Source: an uncultured Ruminococcus sp.
GTDB taxonomy: Bacteria > Bacillota > Clostridia > Oscillospirales > Acutalibacteraceae
Direction: 5' to 3'
Length of the DNA: 36,790 nt
Assembly (NCBI GenBank): GCA_902790475.1
Contig: CADASG010000037.1
Coordinates: 1 to 36,790, forward strand
Part shown: positions 24,480 to 32,795 of the stretch, piece by piece
Layout of the letters: every line of letters starts with the position of its first letter
How positions within the stretch are numbered: the first letter of the stretch is position 1
Notes under the pieces: generated by a model
The model's database searches: none
What the model saw: the letters and a program-made list of their open reading frames with translations, nothing else
What the model was told of the DNA's origin: nothing
Translations under genes and position numbers: made by a program

Positions 24480-25406
24480 ATGCTGAATTTAGATGACATT
24501 CAAATGGAAATGCTTGCGGAGATAGCCGACATTCACGACGTACCCGCGGGAGCCTATAACTTCCGCGTCAATAGTCAGCTGGCAGGCAGAAACACCACGG
24601 CAAATATCAATATAGTGAATAAAGAGGGCGTGTCTGGTATCGACATTTTTATTAAGCCCAACACAAAGAACGAGAGCGTTCATATCCCCGTTGTTGTCAG
24701 CGACAGCGGTATCAAAGAAACCGTCTACAACGACTTCTTTGTGGGCGATAACTGCGACGTGGTAATTGTTGCCGGCTGCGGTATCAACAACTGCGGCGAG
24801 CACGACGCGCAGCACGACGGTATCCATCGCTTTTATGTCGGCAAAAACTCCAAGGTGAAGTATGTGGAAAAGCATTACGGAAGCGGCGACGGCAACGGCA
24901 AGAGGATACTGAATCCGGTCACCGAGGTGTATATGGAAGAAGGCAGCTCCATGGAAATGGAGATGGAGCAGATCAAAGGCGTGGATTCAACCGAGCGAAA
25001 AACTATCGCAGAGTTAAAATCCGACGCCCGTTTAGTGGTCAAAGAGCGCCTTATGACTCACGGAAAGCAGTACGCTACCAGCGATTATCAGGTCAGCCTT
25101 AACGGAGAAAACGCCACAGCCGATGTGGTGTCACGTTCCGTAGCCCGCGACACCTCCAACCAGACCTTTAACGCGCGCATCACAGGCAACGCGCCGTGCA
25201 GCGGTCATACCGAGTGCGACTCTATAATTATGGACGAAGGAAAGATCCTTGCTATCCCTTCACTTGAAGCCAACGACGTAGACGCGATGCTGGTTCACGA
25301 GGCGGCTATCGGCAAAATCGCAGGCGACCAGCTTATCAAGCTGATGACGCTCGGACTCACCGAAGCCGAAGCAGAGGAACAAATCATCAGCGGATTTTTA
25401 AGATGA
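24480..25406 (+). CDS. SufB/SufD-like Fe-S scaffold (SmsB type)
   Basis: A 308-residue SufB/SufD-family protein, about two-thirds the length of classical SufB. The beta-helix core begins near NINIVNKEGVSGIDIFI and the C terminus holds the family ends VDAMLVHEAAIGKIAG and LMTLGLTEAEAEEQII, in which the Glu and His of the conserved HEA motif lie. Cys residues occur in CGINNCGEHDAQHD and in NAPCSGHTECDSI, candidates for cluster ligands. There is no SufS, SufU or second SufB/D gene nearby, so this protein probably forms a homodimer with two SmsC. Translation follows GGGGGAGAGG. Confidence 0.87.
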   Translation: MLNLDDIQMEMLAEIADIHDVPAGAYNFRVNSQLAGRNTTANINIVNKEGVSGIDIFIKPNTKNESVHIPVVVSDSGIKETVYNDFFVGDNCDVVIVAGCGINNCGEHDAQHDGIHRFYVGKNSKVKYVEKHYGSGDGNGKRILNPVTEVYMEEGSSMEMEMEQIKGVDSTERKTIAELKSDARLVVKERLMTHGKQYATSDYQVSLNGENATADVVSRSVARDTSNQTFNARITGNAPCSGHTECDSIIMDEGKILAIPSLEANDVDAMLVHEAAIGKIAGDQLIKLMTLGLTEAEAEEQIISGFLR

Positions 25407-25427
25407 TTTTATAACTAACCTATAATT

Positions 25428-25919
25428 ATGGTTAAAGTGAAAAAAATCTCAACATTGTTATATTTATTGCTTAGTGCGATCGTTTATTTCGGCTTGATAA
25501 TGCTTAATATATTTGTCATTAACAGCAATGAATTATCCGGCAAGCTTATTCTTACGATCGTTTTTGCCGTTATGGTATTTTTGCATTTCGCTTTTGTCCG
25601 TTCCCGTTATGACGAGTTTTTAAAGTATACTCTCTTTAATAAAGTTTTGACGGCAATTCTTTCTTTTTTCTATGTCGATGCAATTGATATTGTGGTACGA
25701 TTTAAGTTGACTGACCCGATAAATATGATCATACTGATAAACTCATGCACGCTGGTTTTTCCGGTGTTAATGACAATGATCAGTGTTTTGATCGTCAAAA
25801 AGGCTCACCTGTTATCGCGAATAGTATATTACTGCGGAATAGTTGAATTATTTGCAGGAGGCTTAGCTACAATCATCAGCTTATATAATCCGAGCTTATT
25901 TATAAAAAGCCTGCGATAA
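25428..25919 (+). CDS. Small membrane protein of unknown function
   Basis: A 163-residue protein with four or five hydrophobic segments (about 7-29, 37-54, 62-82, 93-120 and 130-155) and few charged residues, so an integral membrane protein. I do not recognise a family. The start has no good ribosome binding site (only weak A/T-rich sequence before ATG), and codon use is more A/T-rich than in the Fe-S genes. It lies 21 bases after SmsB and may be co-transcribed. It is not a clear part of Fe-S assembly. Confidence 0.55.
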   Translation: MVKVKKISTLLYLLLSAIVYFGLIMLNIFVINSNELSGKLILTIVFAVMVFLHFAFVRSRYDEFLKYTLFNKVLTAILSFFYVDAIDIVVRFKLTDPINMIILINSCTLVFPVLMTMISVLIVKKAHLLSRIVYYCGIVELFAGGLATIISLYNPSLFIKSLR

Positions 25920-25958
25920 AACGTAATCAAATACAATTTGTTTAATAGCTGAACAAAA

Positions 25959-25987
25959 GGGCGGAAAGGAAACAATCCTTTCCGCCC
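25959..25987 (-). terminator. Terminator after the sugar-importer permease genes
   Basis: A 12-base-pair GC-rich stem (25959-25970 with 25976-25987), 5-base loop AACAA. On the reverse strand the arm is followed by TTTTG. It can also end the forward transcript of the membrane-protein gene. Confidence 0.8.
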
Positions 25988-26036
25988 GATCGTTGTAAAT
26001 AACTAATAATTCTTAATCATTAATCATTAATTGAAA

Positions 26037-26921
26037 TTATCCCTTGACCGCGCCCGAAACAACGCCCTCGATGATGTATTTCTGGCAGGCGAAGTAGAAC
26101 GCAACGATCGGCAGGATACTGAGCACCACAAGCGCCATTATCGCGCCGTGGTCGGTTTGACCGTAGCTGCCGTTCAGGAACTGCATGTGAATGGGGATGG
26201 TGCGATACTCTCCGTCCAAAATCAGGTAGGGGAGGAGGTAGTCGTTCCAGATCCACATGGTCTCCAGAATAGCAACAGAGATAACGGTCGGCTTCATTAT
26301 GGGAAGAACCACTCCGAAGAAGGTTTTTAAGGGACCCGCGCCGTCAACGTCGGCGGCTTCCTCGATTTCTATGGGAATGGATTTAACAAAGCCCGAGAAC
26401 ATGAACACCGCAAGTCCCGCGCCGAAGCCCAGATAAATCAGCAGGATACCCCACGGGGTGATCAGCTTGAGTTTATTGGCAGTATCGGACAGGGTGAACA
26501 TAACCATCTGGAAGGGAACAACCATCGAGAAAATGCAGAAATAATAGATGATCTTGCATACGATGGTGTTGGAGCGCTGGATATACCACGCGCACATGGA
26601 GGTACACAGCAAAATGATCGCCACGCCGCCGATGGTGATAAACAAGCTCCACAGAGCCGCTTCCCAAAACGGATAGTTACCAAAGGTCATACCCTTGATA
26701 TAGTTTGCAAATCTGTTGAAATCCTCTCCGATCGGGAAGGAAAACAGATTGCGGCTGATACCCTCGTTGGTTTTAAAGGAGTTTACCAGCACAATGATGA
26801 TCGGCATAACATAAAAGATGGATACCAGCGTAAAAATAGCGGTGAGGATCTTCATGCCGACGGTTTGTTTTTTTACATGCTTCGGCTCTTTTGCCGCAGC
26901 TTTAACTGCTGTTTTAGCCAT
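26037..26921 (-). CDS. Carbohydrate ABC transporter permease, MalG type
   Basis: A 294-residue inner-membrane permease of the binding-protein-dependent transport family (CUT1 group), which forms the channel with the partner permease encoded just upstream. Six membrane segments are visible. EEAADVDGAGPLKTFFGVVLP is the EAA loop, the docking site for the ATPase. The start shares one base with the stop of the partner gene (TAATG). The open frame continues 55 codons further upstream, but that part only overlaps the partner gene. No ATPase gene is in this operon, so a shared ATPase (MsmX-like) elsewhere must energise it. Confidence 0.9.
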   Translation of the reverse strand: MAKTAVKAAAKEPKHVKKQTVGMKILTAIFTLVSIFYVMPIIIVLVNSFKTNEGISRNLFSFPIGEDFNRFANYIKGMTFGNYPFWEAALWSLFITIGGVAIILLCTSMCAWYIQRSNTIVCKIIYYFCIFSMVVPFQMVMFTLSDTANKLKLITPWGILLIYLGFGAGLAVFMFSGFVKSIPIEIEEAADVDGAGPLKTFFGVVLPIMKPTVISVAILETMWIWNDYLLPYLILDGEYRTIPIHMQFLNGSYGQTDHGAIMALVVLSILPIVAFYFACQKYIIEGVVSGAVKG

Positions 26922-27787
26922 TATGCCTGCACCTCTTTTCTTCTGGTGAGGAACAGCTGGAGCAGTGAAATAACTACAACGATCAGGAAGAAGATAACGC
27001 CCTCCGCCTGACCGACGCCCTTGGCGCTTCTGCCTTCGCCGTAAAAGGTTTTGTAGATGTTCAGCGCCATCATGCGGGTCGTCCAAATGCCGTCTTTAAG
27101 TGGTGCGCCTCCTGTGAGCGCAAGGTTCTGGTCGAACAGCTTAAAGGAGTTGGTCAGAGTCAGGAACGAGCAGATGGTGATGGAGGGCATCATCATCGGG
27201 ATCGTGACCTTAACGAGCATCTGACCCTTGGTCGCGCCGTCGATTTTTGAAGCTTCATACAAATCCGAAGGAACATTTTGGAAACCGGCTATATATATAA
27301 TCATCATATAACCCGCCTGCTGCCAGCACATCAGGATAATTAAGCCCCAAAAGCCCATGTCGCTGTTTGTAACCAGCGAGGGCATGTCCATATTTCTGAG
27401 AATACCGTCAAAAATCTGATGCCAGATGTAGCCCAGAATAATGCCGCCTACGAGGTTTGGCATAAAGAATACCGTGCGGAACACATTGGAGCCGCGGATA
27501 CCGATTGTAAGCGCATAGGCAACAAAAAACGCGATCAGATTAATCAACACCAAGCTTACGATTACAAAGCCAACCGTAAACCAGAAGGAATGCAGGAAGC
27601 TTTCATCCTGGAATGCTTTGACATAGTTTTGCACACCGACAAATTTGGTGCGGTTGACAATCTGAAATTGGAAAAAGGAGAGATAAATACCCTTAATAAA
27701 CGGGTAAATAAAGCCGATGACAAAAGCCGCGAATGTTGGAAGCACAAAAATAAGCGCATATAGCTTTCTTTTTGGTTTTCTAAACAT
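26921..27787 (-). CDS. Carbohydrate ABC transporter permease, MalF type
   Basis: A 288-residue permease with six membrane segments, beginning LYALIFVLPTFAAFVIGFIY near the N terminus. The EAA loop reads YEASKIDGATKGQMLVKVTI, the second docking site for the ATPase. It is the first permease after the binding protein. The ATG at 27787 has AAAGG before it; an in-frame TTG at 27820 lies in the hairpin that precedes the gene and is rejected. Together with the next gene and the binding protein it makes a CUT1-type sugar importer; the sugar, probably an oligosaccharide, cannot be identified. Confidence 0.9.
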   Translation of the reverse strand: MFRKPKRKLYALIFVLPTFAAFVIGFIYPFIKGIYLSFFQFQIVNRTKFVGVQNYVKAFQDESFLHSFWFTVGFVIVSLVLINLIAFFVAYALTIGIRGSNVFRTVFFMPNLVGGIILGYIWHQIFDGILRNMDMPSLVTNSDMGFWGLIILMCWQQAGYMMIIYIAGFQNVPSDLYEASKIDGATKGQMLVKVTIPMMMPSITICSFLTLTNSFKLFDQNLALTGGAPLKDGIWTTRMMALNIYKTFYGEGRSAKGVGQAEGVIFFLIVVVISLLQLFLTRRKEVQA

Positions 27788-27806
27788 ACTCTTGCCTTTC
27801 TTTGAG

Positions 27807-27835
27807 AAAAAGAGGGACAAAATGTCCCTCTTTTT
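27807..27835 (-). terminator. Intercistronic hairpin between binding protein and permeases
   Basis: A 13-base-pair stem (27807-27819 with 27823-27835) with an AAA loop. On the reverse strand the arm ends in a T run (CTCTTTTTCTC). It is likely a partial terminator that lets the binding protein be made in excess over the permeases. Confidence 0.75.
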
Positions 27836-27869
27836 TTGATTTACATTTCGCCGTTAGCGTCGAATGGGA

Positions 27870-29240
27870 TTATTCGGCAGCCTTAGCTTTTTCTGTCTTC
27901 CAGCCGTCTACGAATGCAGTCTTAACAGCATCCCAGTCGCCTGTGCCTGCAGCGTACTGAGTCAGAGCAGCGCCTACGCCGTTCTTCCACTCTTCGCTGG
28001 GCATTGTGGTGAAGTTCCAGCTTACGGGAGTTTTGCCTGCCTTGGTAAGCTCGGTATCGATCTTAACGAGAGCGTTATTGGATTCCTTAGCATCCTTGAA
28101 GGGGATGGTGAAGTTCATCTTCTCAGCCATAGCCTTTGTGCCTGCCTCGCTGGATACGCACCAGTTGATGAACTCAAGTGTAGCAGCCTTGTCGTCGTCG
28201 GAAGCTGAGTTGTTTACACACCAATAGTTCTCGGTGCCTGTGCACAGACCCTGCTTTGCCTCGTCGCCTGCGCCGATGTAGATAGGCAGCATGCCCATCT
28301 CGTCGTCCTTGAGAGACTTGGAGAGAGCGTCATATTCCCATGTGCCGTTCTGGAAGAATACAGCCTTGCCGTCCTTGAACTCGGTCTCAGCGTTCTCGCC
28401 TGTCTTGGAAGCCAGCTCGGTGGGCTTGCAGGTGGAATCGGTGATATACAGGTCAAAGATGTTCTTGTAGTTGTCAAGATAGGTGCCCTTGATAGCGTCG
28501 GTATCGGTTACGTTGTCATCCTTGTACTCGAAGTAGATGGGAAGGTTAGCAAGGTGAGTCTTGAATCTCCAGTCGGAGGAAGAATCCATACCTGCGGAGG
28601 TGAACGCGCCGTCTACGCCGAGAGCGTCTTTGTTAGCCTGGATCTCGTCAGCAACTGTCTTGAGCTTGTCGAAGCTGTTGATTTCGTCGATGCTCTTAAC
28701 GGTAGCGAAGTCGGAGTCACAGTATTTCTGAAGCAGAGTTTTGTTGTAGATGATACCGTAGGTCTCGATTACATAAGCAACGCCGAGAGTTTTGCCGTCC
28801 TGCTCGAGAGCGAAATCCTTGGAGGTCAGGTTGCCTACGATTTCGGAGTTGGTCAGATCTTCGCAGAACTCGCCCCACTTAGCCAGACCGACGGGTCCGT
28901 TTACCTGGAACAGGGTAGGAGCATTGTCTTTGTTCATCTCGGAGGTGAGGGTCTGCTCGTAGGTACCCTCAGCCGCGGTCTTAACGGTTACTTCAACGCC
29001 TTTTTCATCCTTGTAGGCTTTAGCAAGCTCCTGCCATGCCTTGTCCTGCTCGGGCTTGAAGTTGAGGTAATAAACCTTACCCTTGGAAGCGTCGCCCTTG
29101 TTGGCGGATGCCTCAGCCTTTGTGGAGCCGGAAGCTGTGTCGCTGTTGGTGCCGCTTGTTCCGCAGCCTGCCAGCGCTGTACCTGCCATCAATGCGGCAA
29201 CAGCCAGAGCGGCAGCTCTTTTGATGTGTGTCTTTTTCAC
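27870..29240 (-). CDS. Sugar ABC transporter substrate-binding lipoprotein
   Basis: A 456-residue extracytoplasmic solute-binding protein, family 1 (PF01547-like). It starts with a basic N terminus and a hydrophobic stretch ending in the lipobox LAGC, so the mature protein is lipid-anchored at Cys. A Thr/Ser/Ala/Lys-rich linker follows, then the two-lobed binding fold with the usual landmarks QVNGPVG, GVAYVIETYGIIYN and YWCVNNSASDDDKAATLEFI. The start at GTG 29240 is chosen because AAAGGTGA precedes it; a second GTG three codons upstream lacks a ribosome binding site. The substrate is not known. Stop is followed by the hairpin at 27807-27835. Confidence 0.9.
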   Translation of the reverse strand: MKKTHIKRAAALAVAALMAGTALAGCGTSGTNSDTASGSTKAEASANKGDASKGKVYYLNFKPEQDKAWQELAKAYKDEKGVEVTVKTAAEGTYEQTLTSEMNKDNAPTLFQVNGPVGLAKWGEFCEDLTNSEIVGNLTSKDFALEQDGKTLGVAYVIETYGIIYNKTLLQKYCDSDFATVKSIDEINSFDKLKTVADEIQANKDALGVDGAFTSAGMDSSSDWRFKTHLANLPIYFEYKDDNVTDTDAIKGTYLDNYKNIFDLYITDSTCKPTELASKTGENAETEFKDGKAVFFQNGTWEYDALSKSLKDDEMGMLPIYIGAGDEAKQGLCTGTENYWCVNNSASDDDKAATLEFINWCVSSEAGTKAMAEKMNFTIPFKDAKESNNALVKIDTELTKAGKTPVSWNFTTMPSEEWKNGVGAALTQYAAGTGDWDAVKTAFVDGWKTEKAKAAE

Positions 29241-29323
29241 GTTAATCACCTTTTCTGTTAGTATTTGTCCGAAGTCCGTCGAACGGCGGGGAAAGCCGAT
29301 TAATCCACTTTCCTAATGCTATC

Positions 29324-29352
29324 ATAATACCACCTGACGGCTCAAAAATCAA
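29324..29352 (-). promoter_or_regulatory. Promoter of the sugar-importer operon
   Basis: On the reverse strand TTGATT (29352-29347) and TATTAT (29329-29324), 17 bases apart. The leader to the GTG start is about 75 bases. Confidence 0.6.
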
Positions 29353-29520
29353 GTAGAATTTTGTATTGCTTGTCGAAAAATTTAACCGGGTAAATAGTTT
29401 TTTTGTATTTGTAACAGTCCTATAACCAAATAATCCGCACGTGTACTGCGTTTTTTGTACAATAATTCCACACAAGAAATAACCGATACATTTTTGTAAT
29501 ATTTATGAATCCCCTGTATA

Positions 29521-29550
29521 TTGAAAAAAAGCCGCTTAATATGCTATAAT
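29521..29550 (+). promoter_or_regulatory. Promoter of the YesL-like gene
   Basis: TTGAAA (29521-29526) and TATAAT (29545-29550), 18 bases apart. Confidence 0.6.
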
Positions 29551-29610
29551 AATGGAAATATTTACGGCAGTACCGTGCTCCGGTATCGCCTGAATACTCT
29601 GAGGTCATAT

Positions 29611-30447
29611 ATGAAACAAAAAAAGCAAAATGCATTTACAGTATTCTTTAGTCAGTTTCCGCGCCTGATGCTTGCGGGGCTGCTTTTTTCCGCTCCGATG
29701 GCAATTTTTATGGGATTGTCCGTACTGCTTGCCAAGCTCAGCGGCTTTGACAATGTGCTGGTTTGGGGGCTGGGTGTTATTCCCGCCTCGGTTTTTTTGC
29801 CGGGTCTGGTCATGGTAGTACGCAAATACGCCGTTGAAAAAAGCTTTGTTACGGTTGTTCCGGCGTTTTTCAGCGCGGTTAGGGAAAACGCGCGTGATTT
29901 TTTGCTTCACGGTGCTGTAACTTATCTTATCCTTACTTCGTCATTCTTTGCGCTTCTGTACTATTTTACTCAGGCGCAGTCCGATATAGTGTTTGCTTAC
30001 GTGCTGGTCATTTATATCCTGTTTACCGCCGTGATGCTCTGTATGATGTTTTACGTGCCGCTGATGTCGGTGACTTATGAACTGCGTTACAGGGATATTT
30101 ACAAAAACTCACTGCTGATGATTTTCGGCAAGATTTTCGTGAATCTGCTTACCTTTGTCATAACAGGCGTTTTGGTCGGAGGTGCGGTTTTGCTGCTGGT
30201 TTATACCGACGGCGTATGGCGTTGGGTGACTTTGGGACTGTTGGCGCTGTTCATGCCGCTGTTGATTTGCTATATCATAGTATCAATGATTTCAAAGGGC
30301 TTGCAGGAAAACGTTGGTTCGTTCACGACTGCCGAGCCGCCGAAAGCGGAGCTTTCCGAGGAAGAAGCTCAAACCCTCGGCGAGGTCGCGTCGGAAGAGG
30401 ACTACATTTTTATCAACGGAAAAATGGTAAAAAATCCTCACAAATAA
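29611..30447 (+). CDS. YesL-like (DUF624-type) membrane protein
   Basis: A 278-residue membrane protein with six hydrophobic segments: about 17-40, 48-72, 98-122, 128-150, 175-200 and 205-230. The loop FFSAVRENARDFLLHGAV after the second segment recalls the F-x-x-hydrophobic-K/R-N motif of the YesL/DUF624 proteins that often sit beside sugar ABC importers. The C terminus is acidic and cytoplasmic, ending in FINGKMVKN. ATG at 29611 is preferred, with GAGGT before it; the in-frame ATG at 29521 lies in the promoter. Function unknown; it is divergent from the importer and may be co-regulated. Confidence 0.65.
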   Translation: MKQKKQNAFTVFFSQFPRLMLAGLLFSAPMAIFMGLSVLLAKLSGFDNVLVWGLGVIPASVFLPGLVMVVRKYAVEKSFVTVVPAFFSAVRENARDFLLHGAVTYLILTSSFFALLYYFTQAQSDIVFAYVLVIYILFTAVMLCMMFYVPLMSVTYELRYRDIYKNSLLMIFGKIFVNLLTFVITGVLVGGAVLLLVYTDGVWRWVTLGLLALFMPLLICYIIVSMISKGLQENVGSFTTAEPPKAELSEEEAQTLGEVASEEDYIFINGKMVKNPHK

Positions 30448-30460
30448 TATGTATAAAGAA

Positions 30461-30498
30461 ACGGACAGAGCAAGGCATTCCCGGTATGCTCTGTCCGT
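30461..30498. terminator. Bidirectional terminator between YesL-like gene and maf
   Basis: The 12-base arms 30461-30472 and 30487-30498 are exact complements, with a 14-base centre. It lies between two converging genes. Confidence 0.75.
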
Positions 30499-30521
30499 AG
30501 TTTATTAAAGGTTTTATTTTG

Positions 30522-31073
30522 TTATTCGGCGGCGGTCAACTCACGGTTAAGTCTTGAAACAGGCAGCCCGACTACGTTAAAGTAATCACCCCGTATCTGC
30601 TTCACTAACAGCGCGCCCTTACCTTGGATGCCGTATGCGCCTGCCTTGTCAAACGGTTCGCCTGTGTCGATATATGCGAGTATCTGCTCGTTGCTGAGCG
30701 GATAAAATTCCACTTCGGTAACCTGAGAGAACCGTTTCACGCTGTCGCCGTTATATATCGCGCAGCCGGTAATGACCAAATGCGTTTTACCCGAGAGCAT
30801 TTTTAGTATTTCAAACGCCGCTTGGTCGGATTTGGGTTTGCCGATCATTTGATTGTCGATAAAAACTCCCGTGTCGCATCCGATAACGGTGTCGTCGGGG
30901 TGCAGGCGGTGAATATAAGCCGCTTTTTTATCCGCTAAATATTCGGGCATCTTATACAGCTCGATATCGTCTGTTATATTTTCGTCCACATTGGCAGGCT
31001 CTGTGCGAAACTGCGCTGTGATCAGCGACAGAAGCTCCTTCCTGCGCGGAGAAGCGGAAGCCAAAATAACCAT
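30522..31073 (-). CDS. maf: Maf-like nucleoside triphosphate pyrophosphatase
   Basis: A 183-residue Maf/YhdE-family enzyme that hydrolyses non-canonical or surplus nucleoside triphosphates to monophosphates. It starts VILASASPRRKELL, the family signature; the active-site motifs VIGCDTGVFIDNQMIGKP and YIDTGEPFDKAGAYGIQG are intact. Members regulate or protect cell division and are often near mreB or rad genes; none is near here. GAGGG precedes the start. Confidence 0.92.
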   Translation of the reverse strand: MVILASASPRRKELLSLITAQFRTEPANVDENITDDIELYKMPEYLADKKAAYIHRLHPDDTVIGCDTGVFIDNQMIGKPKSDQAAFEILKMLSGKTHLVITGCAIYNGDSVKRFSQVTEVEFYPLSNEQILAYIDTGEPFDKAGAYGIQGKGALLVKQIRGDYFNVVGLPVSRLNRELTAAE

Positions 31074-31141
31074 AGAATCCCTCTTTCATGGTTTTCTGTA
31101 TATTACTGTACACTATTTTTTAGCTTTTGTAAACTTTTTTC

Positions 31142-31170
31142 TTGACAAAAATCGCATCGGGTGTTATAAT
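31142..31170 (+). promoter_or_regulatory. Consensus promoter of the ECF S-component gene
   Basis: TTGACA (31142-31147) and TATAAT (31165-31170), 17 bases apart, an exact consensus. The dyad at 31166-31194 overlaps the -10 box and the start point. Confidence 0.8.
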
Positions 31171-31194
31171 ACCCATTAACCGAGTAGGTATAAT
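31166..31194 (+). promoter_or_regulatory. Candidate operator over the ECF promoter
   Basis: ATAATACCCA (31166-31175) and TAGGTATAAT (31185-31194) are inverted repeats with two mismatches over 10 bases, nine bases apart. The arms resemble Rrf2-family (CymR/IscR-like) sites, which read ATACC...GGTAT. The position over the -10 box and start point fits repression. No Rrf2 gene is in the window. Confidence 0.45.
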
Positions 31195-31215
31195 AGATTA
31201 AACAGGAGGTATCAC

Positions 31216-31743
31216 ATGGATACAAAAAACAATAACATAAAAATGCTCGCGTTCAGCGCGGTGTTTGCAGCGCTTATTACCGTGACGACCGCGTTTGTCA
31301 AGATTCCGGCGCCTTTGGGGTATATCCACGCGGGAGACTCCATGATCTTTTTAGCGGCAGCGGTATTGCCGCCTCCGTTTAGTTTTATGTCCGCTTCCGT
31401 TGGCGGAGCGCTGGCGGATTTGCTTGCAGGCTACGCTGTGTGGGCTATCCCGACCGCGATCATCAAGGCACTGAATGTGTTGCCGTTTGTGATCGTTAAA
31501 ATAATTCTGAACAAGAAAAATAAACCTTATCATTTAGTATCGCTTCCGGTCATGCTCGCTGTTGTATTTTCCGTAGCTGTAACGGTAACGGGATACTTTT
31601 TTGCCAACTGGATTTTATACGATCAGGCTGCCGCTTGGGCTGAGGTGCCGTTCAATTTGGTTCAGTCTTTTGCAGGCGCCGGATTGTTCGTGGTCGCTGC
31701 GCTTGCGCTAAGGGCGCTGCGTTATGAGCGCTGGATAAAATAA
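31216..31743 (+). CDS. ECF transporter S component
   Basis: A 175-residue membrane protein of the energy-coupling-factor substrate-binding family (PF07155/PF12822 type). Six segments are visible; the stretch KIPAPLGYIHAGDSMIFLAA and then GGALADLLAGYAVWAIPTAI match the conserved helices of riboflavin-type S components. It captures a vitamin or related compound and needs the shared EcfA-EcfA'-EcfT module, which must be encoded elsewhere. The specificity cannot be read with confidence. AGGAGG precedes the start. Confidence 0.82.
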   Translation: MDTKNNNIKMLAFSAVFAALITVTTAFVKIPAPLGYIHAGDSMIFLAAAVLPPPFSFMSASVGGALADLLAGYAVWAIPTAIIKALNVLPFVIVKIILNKKNKPYHLVSLPVMLAVVFSVAVTVTGYFFANWILYDQAAAWAEVPFNLVQSFAGAGLFVVAALALRALRYERWIK

Positions 31744-31760
31744 TGAGCATAATAATTTAT

Positions 31761-31798
31761 AAAACGCCTTGCCACACTCTCATGCGGCAAGGCGTTTT
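31761..31798. terminator. Bidirectional terminator between ECF and glycosyltransferase genes
   Basis: The arms 31761-31773 and 31786-31798 pair over 13 bases, with A and T runs at their ends; the loop is 12 bases. It serves the converging ECF gene and the glycosyltransferase gene. Confidence 0.85.
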
Positions 31799-31815
31799 AC
31801 TGCGGAAATACCGCG

Positions 31816-32745
31816 CTATCTTTCTTCCTTTAATATATAAGGCTGACGTTTTTTTGTTTCCAGATAGATTTTTGAGATATACAGCCCCACGATCCCGAGG
31901 CAAAGCTGGATCAGTCCGCCGATAAAGATCATTATCGAAACTGTTGAAGGCCAGCCCGAAACAGGGTCTCCCCAAATCAGAGCACGAACCACTATCAAAA
32001 TCAAAAAGATAAAGGCAATGAAGCACATGATGATCCCCAAAAAAGACGACAAATACAGCGGAACCACGGAGTAAGCCAAAATTCCCTCCAGCGAATACGC
32101 GAACAGCTTGCGGAACGACCACTTTGTGGAGCCGGCGCTTCTCTCAACATTGTCATAGGAGATCCAGTAGGTTTCAAAGCCTACCCAGCTGAAAATACCC
32201 TTTGAAAAGCGGTTGTACTCGCGGTCGGCAATAATGGCGTTCACCATCATACGCGACATCATTCGATAATCGCGCGCACCGTCGCGTATCTCCGTATCGG
32301 ACAGCTTGTTTATCACGTGATAAAACAGCTTCGAGAACAGCGAGCGCACTTTTGGTTCGCCCTCACGGTTTTGACGGCGCGTGGCGACGCAGTGGTATTT
32401 TGTGTCGGGTTCGCTTAATATGTCAAACATTTTTGGCAGAAGAGAAGGTGGATCCTGCAAATCAACGTCCATGGTCGCCACATAATCTCCCTTAGCCATT
32501 TCAAGTCCTGCCAAGATCCCGGCTTCCTTGCCGAAGTTGCGCGAGAAAGAGCGGTAGCGCACGGTTTCGTCCAAACGGTTCAAATCGCGCAGGATATCGA
32601 GTGTTTTGTCTGTACTGCCGTCGTCAATAAAGCAAAACTCAATATTTGCGTTGATTTCGTTTTTAATACTCATCACCGCGTCATAGAAAATGGGGATAGC
32701 CTTTTCTTCGTTAAAGCACGGTACGACAAGCGATAACAGCTTCAT
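31816..32745 (-). CDS. Family 2 glycosyltransferase, GtrB/DPMS-like
   Basis: A 309-residue enzyme: GT2 catalytic domain (about 1-230) and two C-terminal membrane segments (about 232-255 and 268-290). The N terminus reads SLVVPCFNEEKA; the nucleotide-sugar motifs DDGSTDKT and DVDLQDPP (a DxD-type metal motif) are present, with QNREGEPKVRSLFSKLFY later. Such proteins move a sugar from UDP- or GDP-sugar to undecaprenyl phosphate at the inner leaflet. The galU gene at 18.5 kb could supply UDP-glucose, an inference. The ATG at 32745 follows GAGG; an in-frame start at 32769 has no ribosome binding site. Confidence 0.87.
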   Translation of the reverse strand: MKLLSLVVPCFNEEKAIPIFYDAVMSIKNEINANIEFCFIDDGSTDKTLDILRDLNRLDETVRYRSFSRNFGKEAGILAGLEMAKGDYVATMDVDLQDPPSLLPKMFDILSEPDTKYHCVATRRQNREGEPKVRSLFSKLFYHVINKLSDTEIRDGARDYRMMSRMMVNAIIADREYNRFSKGIFSWVGFETYWISYDNVERSAGSTKWSFRKLFAYSLEGILAYSVVPLYLSSFLGIIMCFIAFIFLILIVVRALIWGDPVSGWPSTVSIMIFIGGLIQLCLGIVGLYISKIYLETKKRQPYILKEER

Positions 32746-32795
32746 TTTGTTGCCTCTTTTCAATATCACTTTAATGCTTTGAGCATCGGAAAAAA

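Larger units (their letters stand above)
29241..29610. other. Intergenic region between binding-protein and YesL-like genes
   Basis: The stretch between these divergent genes carries one promoter for each (29324-29352 reverse, 29521-29550 forward). The A/T-rich middle (29353-29520) has no gene and no clear dyad that I can see; catabolite-control sites were looked for and none was convincing. Confidence 0.55.

Noticed and set aside
26922-27086. N-terminal extension of the MalG-type permease frame
   Set aside because: The extra 55 codons only overlap the 3' end of the partner permease gene and do not resemble a transporter; the ATG at 26921 overlaps the partner stop, as in many operons.
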